From the IMG/VR virus record IMGVR_UViG_3300017950_000024, positions 1 through 37,782 of that record: a stretch of 37,782 bases of DNA; one strand, given 5' to 3'. The DNA is from a virus. The stretch's first letter is position 1. Every line of letters begins with the position of its first letter. Position numbers and translations under genes: made by a program. The notes beneath the pieces are model-generated. The model saw only the letters and a list, made by a program, of their open reading frames with translations, was not told the DNA's origin and ran no database searches. Shown here one piece after another: positions 9,601 to 22,100 of this stretch.

Positions 9601-10186
9601 CGGAATAACAACTAAACCGTTAGCACCGAGTAGCGATGCACTATTTGTAAATTTTGGTAAAGAAATTAATTCAATTAAGTCAATCAGTGACGAAGTAATT
9701 TATCATCCGGTTAAGTACAAAGTGTTATTTGGACAGGACTCAACAGAAGATTTGAAAGCAACATTTAAAATAGTTAAAAATCCTAATCGTGTTGTAAACG
9801 ACAACGAAATTAAAGCCTCAGTTATTACTGCAATTAACGAATTTTTTGCAATTGAAAACTGGGAATTTGGAGATACATTCTACTTTACAGAACTTAGTAC
9901 ATATGTAATGAGTCAGTTAGCACCAGACTTGTCAGCATTTGTAATTGTTCCGTTACAAGAAAGTTTATCTTTTGGTAGTATGTTTGAAGTTAACTCAGAA
10001 GCAGACGAGATTTTTGTAAGCTCGGCAACAGTGGAAAATATAGAAGTAGTATCTTCGTTAACTGCATCTAAACTAAGAGCAACAGGTGCAATATATGCGG
10101 ACGAAGTAACACAAGCACAAACAGGTGTTATAAGTTCAACAGGCACTATTATCAGTCAAAGTACAAATGGAGGCACTAGTTATTAA
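6686..10186 (+). CDS. 6: Baseplate wedge protein gp6 (baseplate J-like)
   Basis: This 1166-residue protein is nearly twice the length of T4 gp6 (660 residues). The N-terminus carries the gp6 signature of marine T4-like phages: NADFQSYDFDNLRRTMIGYL, then YPEDFNDYIESSEYLALIDL, FLGQNISYRIDLNAREN and RRESVLRLARLLSYNPKRNQ. T4 gp6 dimers form the continuous ring that holds the wedges together and drives baseplate rearrangement. Residues ~280-800 are beta-rich. Near residue 1050 is a baseplate-J-like segment (IKASVITAINEFFAIENWEFG, then FYFTELSTYVMSQLAPDLSA). The last ~60 residues are Ser/Thr/Ala-rich. The ribosome-binding site is AAAGGAAAG. The stop overlaps the next ATG (taATG at 10184-10188). Confidence 0.85.
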   Translation: MSSTDRQNRLLLAEDWKRIYQTFRNADFQSYDFDNLRRTMIGYLRQNYPEDFNDYIESSEYLALIDLIAFLGQNISYRIDLNARENFLELAERRESVLRLARLLSYNPKRNQAANGLLKFESVSTTEELYDSNGTNLSGQTVLWNDISNQEWYEQFIKVLNSALPANSVYGRPVKTGIVNGVSAEQYRVNGTNTDIPIFGFSKNVDGKNTQFEIVSTGIEDNSIVEESPLPGNNFAFLYRDDGQGAGSSNTGFFTHFRQGRLDQGNFNVSNPSTNQVVALDAVNVNNSDVWLYKLDNIGNETELWSKVDAVEGNNIVYNSLNKNIRNVYSVLTRVEDRISLIFSDGTFGELPKGSFKVYYRVSENRSYVISPDEMINISISIPYQSKTGTSERLTIGLELKYTIDNGTTSETNAEIKANAPATYYTQNRMVTGEDYNIAPLAVSQEILKVKSVNRTSSGISRYYDLLDATGKYSKTNLYGKDGIIYTQYLTSKENFTFNTRTDIEGVIKNQIERILGDYKTKNFYYSKFSKILVRDLGARWNQVTKAQNISTGFISDADGSKLRTGTFTGSTLQYLEPGAMLKFEAPTGYHFMPDGTIMAGAANHPGAITYKWVKVVSVNGPGVDNTNDGLGPIILNDVIPNAINGDLNTAPLLTEIKPIFVTGIESQIQTQIIDQVFTYKSFGLRYDFNTSTWRVVLDTNLDTVSPFSTGKTGDLTNQNLDASWVLLFQTDGETYTITSRGQRYVFESDEEIRFYYDSSDKVYDPLTNQIVKDKISLMSINRTPLSTGYALTPFTVPFEWEIIAEYRDKEGYVDSKKVEIGFFDSDDDGVVDDPEIFTRFITPNEKEKFIFLKQYTTTDNVDDFRYVNATEELIQVVLNEQEVIDNGIASYSEGSVFYIIDKNIFKTYNTDTETLQLIVNYRAYEGRDNIIFQYVHAADESNRIDPSSSNIIDVYMLTRQYDTQFRQYIQGGITTKPLAPSSDALFVNFGKEINSIKSISDEVIYHPVKYKVLFGQDSTEDLKATFKIVKNPNRVVNDNEIKASVITAINEFFAIENWEFGDTFYFTELSTYVMSQLAPDLSAFVIVPLQESLSFGSMFEVNSEADEIFVSSATVENIEVVSSLTASKLRATGAIYADEVTQAQTGVISSTGTIISQSTNGGTSY

Positions 10187-13100
10187 TGGCTTACAATGAC
10201 GAACAAAACGAATATCCTCTACCAGCGGATGGAAAGACATCTAGAAAGAGTGAAAAGTTTTTACCTAAGTTCTTTAGAACTGATGCTAATAAGAAGTTTT
10301 TACAATCAACACTAGATCAATTAACACAGCCAGGGGTCGCAGAAAAACTAAACGGATATTACGGAAGAACAATCTCCAAAGCATTTAACGCAGACGATAA
10401 CTACGTAGGCGATGTATCTACACAACGTGAAAACTATCAGTTTGAACCTGTAACACTAATCAAAGACGATTTAGATAACGTTACTTTTTACAAAGATTAT
10501 AACGATTACTTAAATCAAATTAAGAGCTTTGGTGGACGAATTGATAATCAAGAAGTTCTTAATGGACAAGAATATTATTCTTGGAATGCTAACATTAACT
10601 GGGACACTTTTACAAACTTTCGTGAATATTACTGGTTACCGTATGGTCCGCAAACAATTCGTATTGCAGGTCAAAGTCGAGGCGTTCAAAGTACTATTGC
10701 TGTAAAGTTAATTAATAATGTTGATAACAACACTTATAGTTTTAGTACAGACGAATTAGTTAATAATCCAACGCTAGTGCTATACAAAGGACAAACATAT
10801 ACTTTTGATATTACCGCTCCGGGCAATCCGCTAACATTTAAAACAAAAAGAACACTTGATGAAAGTTTTAATTACAATTCCGGTATTAGCGCACAAAGTG
10901 TTGAAAAAGGCACTATCACAATTACTGTAAGAAATGATACGCCTGAAGTATTATATTATGTTGCAGAAAACGATATTAATAATAGTGGTTTAATACAAAT
11001 TAAAGATATTGAAGAAAATACTGAAATTGATGTTGAACGCGAAGTAATAGGTAAAACTAGCTATACTACTAAAGACGGATTAAGTTTATCAAATGGAATG
11101 AAAATCTCATTTGCAGGTCTTGTTACACCAGAAATTTACAGCGACGGTGATTTTTATGTAGAAGGTGTAGGAACATCAATTAGATTAGTTAGAGAAGCTG
11201 ATTTAGAAATTCCAGGAGCCTATTCAGAAAATAAAGATTTGCCGTTTGATACTAATGCATTCGATAGATTGCCTTTTGCTAATGCTAACGGTTATCCTGC
11301 TACTAAGGATTATATTGTAATCAATAGAGGTAGTCTAGATAAAAACATGTGGAGCCGATACAATCGTTGGTTCCATAAAGATGTTATACAAGCAAGTGCA
11401 GCAGCAAACGGACAAACTATAAATGTTGATCAAGCACAACGTGCAACTCGTCCTATTATTGAATTTAATGCAGATCTAAAGTTAATGAACTTTGGTACTG
11501 CGAATAAAACAAACGTAGATTTAATTGACACATTTACTAAAGATATTTTTAGTACAATTGAAGGCTCTATCGGTTATAACATAGATGGTATTAATCTTGT
11601 AGATGGTATGCGTGTTTTGTTTACTGCTGAAGAAGATATTCGAGAAGCGGGCAAAATATTTAAAATTAAGTTCATTACACACAAAGGACGTAGACAAATT
11701 AGTCTTATTGAAGAAGATGATTCTGCTCCGCAACTACACGAAACAGTTCTAGCACTAAACGGGGAAACTTATCAAGGACGTATGTTCTGGTATGATGGCG
11801 AAACGTGGAAACTAACACAAGAAAAGAATACAACTAACCAACAACCTTTGTTTGAACTATTTGATGCCGATGGCGTAAGCTATGCGGATTACGATAATAG
11901 CACCTTCCAAGGTAATATGATTTTTTCATATGCTACAGGAACAGGAACAGTTGATGAACAGTTAGGATTTCCTCTAAGTTACAGAAGTATTGAAAACATC
12001 GGTGATGTTGTTTTTAACTTTGATTTATTAAGACGTTCATTTACATATACAAACAATAATTTAGAAACTGTAACACTTGGAACAGATAACGGATTCTTGC
12101 ACAAACATATAAACAGAGAAGAATTTGTTAATGTAAATGGCTGGACACAAGCAAATATACAAAGCACACAGCGTGTTTTAAGACAGTATGTTACAGTGCG
12201 TAATCAAACAGATTATCCAATTGATGTATACAATAATAGTGCAGATTTAACAGATTTAAATATTCGAGTTACTGTTAATAATGATTTTAAATTTGAAGGG
12301 ACAGATTTTGAAGTTGTAACAGTAGGTACAACTGCTGTTGTAAGATTTAATAGTGCGTTAAAAATAGACGATATTGTAGTTTTAAAAACACGTTCGTCTG
12401 CAACTAAAAATGAAAACGGAGTATATGAACTACCGGGTAACTTAGAAAGAAATCCACTTAACAATGATATAAGTGCATTTACATTAGGCGAAGTTAACGA
12501 ACATGTTTCGACTATTGTACAAGAAGCAGATAACTTCTTTGGAGCGTTTCCAGGGGCAGGTAATTTAAGAGACCTTGCTAATCCTTCCCAGTACGGACGT
12601 AAGTTTTTGCAACATACTGGCCCAATTAACTTATCTTTATATCACATAACGGATAAAAGTGCAAACATTATTAAATCAATTGACTTTGCAAGACGCGAGT
12701 ATGCTAAATTTAAAAGATTGTTTTTACAGACTGCTACAGAACTAGGATTCGACGGAACACCTAAAGCACATGTAGATTTAATTTTCAAAGAACTGAATAA
12801 AAACAAAAACAGTTCACTACCGTTTTATTTTAGTGATATGGTGCCGACAGGTGGCGCAAGGTCAATTACTTATAATGGTATACCTAACAATAAGTTTTAT
12901 GCTCTAAACGAAATATTTGACATTACGTCACCAAACGTAAAAGCAGTTACCGTTTATGTTAACGACGAGCAGATAGTTTATGGTAGAGATTATACATTTA
13001 ACGCAGACGGGTTTTGTGAAATTGAACTATCATTGACAGAAGATGATGTAATACAAATCTTTGAATATGAAAATACAGATGGATCATATGTTCCTCCGAC

Positions 13101-16100
13101 ACCTACAAAATTGGGAATGTATCCTAAATTTATTCCGTATAAGTTTGTTGACAGTACATATAATACACCTACAGAAGTTATACAAGGACATGATGGTTCT
13201 ATAACTAGAGCATATGGTGATTACAGAGATGACTTATTGTTAGAATTTGAAAAAAGAATTTTTAATAATTTAAACGTCAATTATGATACTAATGTTATTG
13301 ACATCCATAGTTTCGTTCCTGGTGCCAATAGAAATACTACAGTTACTAAGCAAGAAATTGATAGTGTTATGCTAAAAGATTTTGCTTCTTGGTTAAGTGC
13401 AGTAGGCGATGTTGATTACACCGGGTTTAGCTTTTATGATAGAGAAAATAGATTTACATATAATTACGGAAGTATGAATTCTCCTACAGGCGAAAAATTA
13501 CCTGGCTACTGGAGAGCAATTTATAAGCAAGCATTTGATACTGATCGTCCTCATACACATCCATGGGAAATGTTAGGATTTAGCATTATGCCAGACTGGT
13601 GGGAAGAAAAATACGGACCAGCCCCGTATACAAGCAATAACTTATTAATGTGGGAAGATTTAGAAAAAGGTATCATCGCTCAACCCGGAGTTGTTAATGT
13701 TATACTTGACACGTATAAGCGTCCTGAGTTAACATCACACATTCCAGTTGACACTCAAGGTAACTTGTTAAGTCCGTTAGACAGCGGATATGCTAAAAAT
13801 TATGTTAATAGATTAACTCGTAGTACGTTTGTATTCGGCGACGAAGCGCCGGTTGAAACAGCTTGGCGCAGGAGTTCAGAGTATGCGTTCTCGTTATTTA
13901 AGGCTTGGGCATTAATACAACCTGCAAAAATTATAGGATTAGGCTTTGACAGACTACGTGTGCAACGCAATATTGCTGATCAAATCGTTTATTCTGAAAC
14001 TGGTAAACGTATTAAGTTAACAGATTTAGTATTTCCAAACAACTCTACAGTAGAAACAAGAACAAGAACATACACTTCCGGATTTATTAATTTTATTGCA
14101 AATTATCTCGCAAGCAATATACTTGTAAACTATCAAGATTATCAAGATAATATAAACCGTATTTCTAATCAGATGGCATTTAAAATCGGCGGATTTACTG
14201 ATAAAAGTAAATTTAATCTAATTTTAGATTCAAGAACTCCTCTAAGTCAAGGCAATGTTTTTGTACCTGATGAAAATTACGAAGTAATACTTCAAACAAG
14301 CAGTCCAGTTGAACTTGTAACATATAGTGGCGTAGTTATTGAAAAATCAGCTAGTGGCTACATTATTAGAGGTTATGACTCAACTACACCTTCATTTAAG
14401 TATTACAACTATGAATCTAATGAAAAAGATCCTACAGTTAATGTAGGCGGAATTAGTGATAATTATATTGAATGGGATGATAACAAGCGTTATATCGAAG
14501 GCGTTATAGTTAGATATGACGGACAGTTTTATAGAACAAAACTAGCACATACTAGTTCACAAGCATTTGATGCTACTAAATTTGCTAGATTACCTTTCTT
14601 ACCAGAAGTTGGCGGCAAAAGTGCTGTATTTAGAACACAATTTGATAGAGTATTCATACAGGAATTACCGTATGGAACATTATTAAGAACTACACAAGAA
14701 GTAGTTGATTTTCTAATAGGTTACGGAGAGTATCTAAAAGATCAAGGATTTGTATTTGATAATTTTAACAACGAATTGAGTTCAGTTGAAAATTGGAAAT
14801 TAAGTGCAAAAGAATTTATGTTTTGGACTTTACAAAATTGGGAAGCAGGTGCATTAATTACATTAAGTCCGTCTGCACAGAAAATTCAATTTAAAAGAGA
14901 AAATGCAGTAGTTGATAATGTTTTTGATACGTTTTACGATTACGGATTAGTAAAAGCAGATGGATCAAAATTAAAACAAGAATTTTGTAATATTTTTAGG
15001 CAAGACGATAATACTTTTGTATTAAGTTTAAAAAATACTGCTGACGGAATTTATGCCTTAAAACTTCCACTTGTACAAACAGAACATGTTGTTTTGCTAG
15101 ACAACCAAACAGAATTTAAAGACGTAATTTACGACCCAGAAGCAGGTTATAGACAAGAACGTATCCGTGTTTTAGGTTATAGAACAGCTGATTGGTCCGG
15201 CGGATTAAATATTCCAGGGTTTATATACGATCAAGCACAAGTATTTGAATGGACACCGTACAAAGATTATGCTATTGGTGACGTTGTTAAGTATAAAGAA
15301 TTTTACTATACAGCAACAACAAAAGTAAGCGGATCGCAAGATTTTGAATCAAGTAAATGGTACAGACTAGCCGAAAAGCCAACACCTGGATTAATTCCAA
15401 ATTTAGAGTATAAAACAAATCAGTTTGCTGATTTTTATGATTTAGACACTGACAATTTTGATGTAGGTCAGCAAGAGATTGCACAGCATTTAATTGGTTA
15501 CCAAAAACGTGATTACTTGGCAAACATTATCAATGATGATGTAAGTCAGTATAAATTTTACCAAGGTATGATTCAAGATAAAGGTACTAAAAATGCATTA
15601 ACTAAATTGTTTGATGCGCTAGGTGCTGCTGATAAGGAAAGTTTAGAATTTTATGAAGAGTGGGCAATTCGTGTCGGAAGATACGGAGCAGCTGACGGGT
15701 TTGACGAAGTTGAATATATTCTTAATGAGGAAGAAATGGTTGTTAGTCCACAACCTGTATTACTTTCTAATGAAATAACTGGCGACGAAACAGACTTAGT
15801 TTATAGAATACTACCAAACGATGTGTATGTTAAGTCTAGTCACTATGATCATAAACCTTTCCCTACAAAATATATAAGCGACACTCCTATTAAGACTGCC
15901 GGTTATGTTAGAGAATCAGATGTACAATTTACTGTAACAAATAAAGAAGATATTCTTAATTTAGATATTGCATTAGTTGCAGAAGGTGATTACATATGGG
16001 TTACATTTGAAGGTCAAGAATGGAATATTTACAAACATGCTGATACACTGTATACAGTAAAAAGTGTTGCTCCTGCAGAGGATAATCAAATAGAAGTTGT

Positions 16101-19100
16101 ATTTGATAAAATACACAACTTTGTTGTCGGAGACTACATTGGTATCAAAGATGTTGTTGATTTAGATGGATTTTATGAAGTATTAAGTGCAAATTTAAAC
16201 AGAGTTACGGTTGAGTTGAAAGAAGACGGAGTACTTGGCACTGAAGAAACAGAATTATCAGGAGTTGTTTCGACAATAAAAACAAATCGTGTTGCTAAAC
16301 TTGAAGATGCTAATAAGTATGCAGAAACAGATATAAATGAAGATGAACTTATTTGGATCGATAGTGTCGATAGTGATAATAAATGGGCTGTATTAAAAGC
16401 ATCAAATGCATATAACTTTGATGAAGATATTCATAATCCTAATAGTAGCAATACATTCGGAGATAGTTTAGCAACAAATACAGATAATACATTTATAGCA
16501 GTTGGAGACCCAACTGACGGCGAAGGCAAAGTCCATATATACAAAAGAGAACAAGACGGCAGCACCGTTTATGGAACATTACAGCCACATCAAACACTAG
16601 AACCAATTGCAAACTTTGACAATGGTGCAAGTAAGTTTGGTGACAGTGTAACAATGAGTCCAGATGGCAAATATATTGTAGTTGGTGCTCCAGAAGCAAC
16701 ATATGTAAAAAGTGCATTTAAAGACAATTTTGATTTTTCTACAGATTATAAACTAGGTACTATTGTAAAATATAATGGCGGACTATATAAATCTCGTAGA
16801 AGAGTTTTTGGTAGAACAGATAATGTTGAATTTGGATCGTTCGACAGTGTAAGTCGTTGGCGTTCTGAACTTTATAAACAGTACAATAATTATTTAGATT
16901 TTCCTGTAATTACTACAGGAGATTATCCGTTAACAGATATAACTACAGATCACATCCTCGTAAGAGCACCTGCTGATGCATACGAAGGAAGCAATGTAGG
17001 CGATCGTATCTACTTTGAGTGGAATGATATTACTAACGCATATATTGATAACAAAGGTATAGAAATTGTTGGCCTAAGCATGGGCAATCCTGTTACACTT
17101 ACTACAAACAGAGATCACGGATTAGTTGATGGTGATCAAGTAATACTAACGGATTTTCCAAACGATAACTTAACTTTTAGAAGCGACCTTTATGACAATA
17201 GTGATATAAACACTCCGTTTGATACTATTGAACAACAAGGCGTTAAAGGTTTTGAAGGATTTACATATTATGTTAAAAAGACTTTAGATCAACAAATTGA
17301 ACTTTATAGAGATGCAGAATTAGTAACACGAGTTAATGGCACAATTGGCTTTACTGGTGAACCTATTGGAGCAAGTGGCGCTAACCTTAATTTAGGCGAC
17401 GGCAGTGTACAAGGTGTCATTCGTAAAATTAATTTTCCGTTTAACAAGAAACAATCTGAAATAACAAAAGAATTCTTAACAGAAACGACTCATACAATTA
17501 GACGTAAAGTTGAAGAATTATTCTATATTATCGATCCAGTAAATGTTCCTAATATGCCAGTAACAATTACAACTACTGGTAATGTTCCTACATCCAATAT
17601 TGTAGTTGGTAATATTATAGGACAAGCTAATAATACAGTATTTGGTACAGTTAATAAAATTAACGGCAACGAAATAGAAGTAATTAATGTTTCGGGAATA
17701 TTTAAAACTCAAGGAAACTTAATCAATAGATCGGCATTAACTTCTACTGATTGGATTGATTTGGGTCCGAGCACAGTTCCTACAAATATAGATGCTTTAA
17801 TTCAAACAGGTGCTAGAGTTACTACAGAAACAGGAAATGCCACAGTTACCTATATTAGAAAAGATTTAGGTAGACTAATAATTTATGCTAATGATAAAAA
17901 CGGAGTCTTTGAAGAAACTGGACAACTGTATATCGACGATCAGTTCTTTGTTGGCGATTATGTACGTCCTTTACACGATGAAGTTGATAGAAGTGATGTA
18001 GTTGGCGGATATTGGGAAATTGCTACAGACAATTCTTATATTCCAGGAGACATAACATCTGACAATGCATACGGATTAGTAATTAGCGATATTAAAAATG
18101 GATATAATCCAAATACATTTAGCAATCCAAATCCGACGTGGAAAGAGAGCTCTGCAAGATTACCATATAAGTCAAGTGTTCAAAATGCCTTAGAAAATCC
18201 TGTAGAAGTTTTAAGCGGTGTAGATAAACAATTCCAAAAAGAAGTAGACTTAATTAGAGTATTAAGTCATAAAAGTCAAGGTATTGCTGGCGATGTAAAC
18301 GAAGTTGATATTTTTGATAATAGATGGGTAATAAGACTTCCTAAAAATGTATCAGATAAGTCATCTACTGATTCTACTCTAGCAGTTGGTATATACTTAA
18401 ATGATATTAGAAACGCTGACGGATCTATTATTGATTTATCTGACAGAGGATTTGGCAACGATCCTTACAGTATTATTAATAGAGTTGACTTACCAGTTGA
18501 TTTATGGGATGGATACATTGATTATGATTTAACTGTAGAACTTGATCTACAACCTGGCGACACTGTACGCGAAGGCGTTACTGGTGCTACTGCAACAGTT
18601 GTATATTATCAACGAGACTTAGATAAGTGTAGGATTTACGTTAAGGATGTTGCAGGAACGTTTACATTTGGTAGTCGTTATATAAGCGGCGTTGCTCCTG
18701 AATCAATGTTCCTTTACAAACAAGTTGGCGCAAATCTATCAAGAGTAGGTACCACTGAATCAAGACAACTTGCTGATAGTGATATTGGTAAATTAGCGGT
18801 GTTTACACATACTGAAAATTTAGAAATTCCACCTAAACTATCTTATGCAGTAACAAGTCAGACTGACGAAATTGCAGATTACGAAACTAAGTTTATTACA
18901 GGTATAGAATATCAAACTTGGATTGAAGAATACAAACCAGGATTACCAAGAAACCCACTTGCTCCTAGTAGAGAAAACAATGACTGGGCAGAAGTTAATA
19001 ATATTCCAATCAATGTTGGTAGAGATGCAAGTACATTTGTAAGAGAAGGTGCTTTCTTTGTATATGAACACAATACTGAAACAGGTAACTATGATTTAGT

Positions 19101-22100
19101 TAACGGTTACATTCTACCTAATAGAGAAGACAACAGAAAACTTGCATCGGAAGTTAAACTAATTAACAACGGTGATTTTTATAGACTAGTTCTCAACAGT
19201 AGTGAAAATCATATTAATGATACAGACGCAGCCGGCGGAGCAGGTAGAGTTTATTTTGTCGTTCATGGCAACAATCAGTTTGGAGAGTACGATTGGCAAC
19301 TAGGTAAAAATCAAAACTTTAAAGGTGTTTACAGTAATACAGACATCTACTACGAAGGACAAGTTGTTATTTATAATGACGTGTTTTATAAAGCATTAAC
19401 TAATCTAAGCAACGAAGAATTTGATAGATCTAAGTGGCAGTTATTAAGCGAACATATAGATTTTGTAGGCTATTTGCCAAATACATCAGGATATGTAATT
19501 CCTGGAGATGATTCTAGTATTGTTGATTTAAATACAAGCACATTTGGTAGAACATTTGATATTAGTAAACAAGGAACAGTTCTTGCTACTATTGCTGAGT
19601 ACAGTAGTGGAAATAAACTAGTAATTTATACATTAAAAGATAACCATTTTGAGTATAAGACAGAATTTACAGCTCCAGAAGATAGTAGAGGATTTGGTAC
19701 TCGAGTTGCAGTATCTAATAATGGTAACTTAATTGCAGTAAGTGCTCCAGAAACATATGCAGAAAACATACTACAAGGAAAAGTATATGTTTATAAAAAT
19801 ACCAATGGAACATTTAGATTGCATCAAACACTTGAAAGTCCAAATAAAGAACTTGCAGAAGGGTTTGGATTTAGAATAGACTTTGACGATAATCAATTAA
19901 TTGTTTCAGGAAGCACAAGCGATATAGTATTAGAAACTACTTTTGACAGATTCTTAAATAGAGATTCAAATTCGCAAGATAGATTTAACAGTACGTATGT
20001 TAACGATCCACAGCGCGAATTGTCAGTGGGCCAAACTACGTTTGATAACGGATTTACAAATTATGTAAGTTCTATAGAAGACAGCGGTATAATTTACCTG
20101 TATGAAAATGTTAATGATAGTTTAATATTTGGACAACGCTTAAAGTATAATAATTTTAATGTTAACGAATTTGGTAAAAACGCTATTGTACAAGATAATA
20201 CTATATTAATAGGATTACCTACGTTAGACGGCGGCAAGGTTGCAGTTTACATTAAAGAACCAAATGCAAAAGTTTGGACTGTGCATAGAGAACCTGTTAT
20301 ACCGGTTGATGTAAGCAAAATGCGTGGATCGTTTATATACGACACAAATAAAAACTTAATGCTATCACGCTTAGATATTATTGATCCTGTACTTGGAAAA
20401 ATTGCAGGTATTGCTGAACAAGAAATTTCTTATAAGACATACTTTGACCCAGCTAATTATAATATTGGCAATGCATCTACAAAAGAAGCTCTTACAGTAT
20501 GGGCTCAAGATAATGTTGGTAAATTATGGTGGGATTTAAGCACTGTAAAATTTGTTGATTATCACCAAGGCGATGTAACATATTCAAATAATATATGGGG
20601 CAATCTTGCACAAGGTGCAAGTGTTGATGTTTATGAATGGGTAGAATCAAGAGTTATTCCTAGCCAGTGGGACGCAAATTCAATTACCAATCGAGGCGTA
20701 GCTAACGGCTATAGCGGACAAACAAAATATAGCGACACAAAATATGTAGAAAAGGATATTTACGATAACATTAGTCAGAGCTTTAGCAAGCGTTACTACT
20801 TCTGGGTTAAGGATACACGTATTGTTCCGAATGTAGAAAACAGAAATAAAACAGCATTTGACATTGCAAACATTATTAGAGATCCGGAAGGACAGCAGTT
20901 ACGTTTTGTTACATTACTAGGCAATGATAGATTTGTATTATATAACACAAATAAATTAACTAGTGAAAACAATGTTGCTGTTAATTTCCGTTATTGGACT
21001 ATTGATAATCAAGATAATAACATTCACACAGAATATCAAATTATTACTGACGGGCTAGATACAAGTCGTCCTAAGAAAATAATAGAAGACAAATGGTTTG
21101 ACAGTTTAGTTGGCGCAGACAAATATCATAGAGATGTACCTGATGCTACATTGAGTGTTAAACAAAAATACGGAAATCAGCTTAAACCAAGACAGTCGTG
21201 GTTTGTTAATAGACAAGAAGCACTTAAACAGTTTATTGAAAGAGTAAACAGAGTGCTTGCAGATGAACTAGCAGTGGACAATTTAAATATTACTAAGCTA
21301 TTTGAAAACGATCCAATGCCGTCGGAGTTATCAGGTCTTTATGATACAGCAATTGACACAGAAGAAGAATTGCGTTTAGTTGGTACTGTTAGAGCAACAC
21401 AAGCAGTGTTGGAACCGGTTGTTGTAGATGGTACAGTTGAAAGTGTTACCATTGTTAATGGCGGTAGAGGTTACAGATTGCCTCCTAAGATTGAAATTGA
21501 AGGTACCGGCGAAGACTTAGAATTACGTGCTAATGTAAACATTATAGGCGCTATTACAAGCGTGGATGTTGTTAACGGCGGCACTAACTACCAAGACACA
21601 CTAACGCTTGCTGTAAGACCTCTTAGTGTGCTTGTACGTGCTGATAGTACGCTTATTGGAGCATGGGCAATATATGCATGGGATGTCACTACACGCACTT
21701 GGAATAAATCAAATCAACAATACTATAATGTTGCTGACTATTGGAATTATAAAGACTGGTATGCAGAAGGTTATAGTTCTCTAACTTCGGTAGACTTCTT
21801 AATAGACGACTATTATCAGTTAAACATTATCGACGATGCCATCGGTGATATTGTAAAAATTAGTGACGTTGGTGCAGGCGGCTGGATACTATTAGAAAAA
21901 ATAGTAAATGTTGACACACCTGATTACAGTACAGGTTATAAGACTGTAGGTAGAGAAAACGGAACTATTGAGTTTTTAGATAAATTATACACGCAAGTAG
22001 GTGGCGATACCGAATTGCGTAAAATATTAGAAACTATTAGAGATGACTTGTTTGTAGATGAATTAGCAAACGAGTACAATCAATTATTCTTTGCAAGTTT

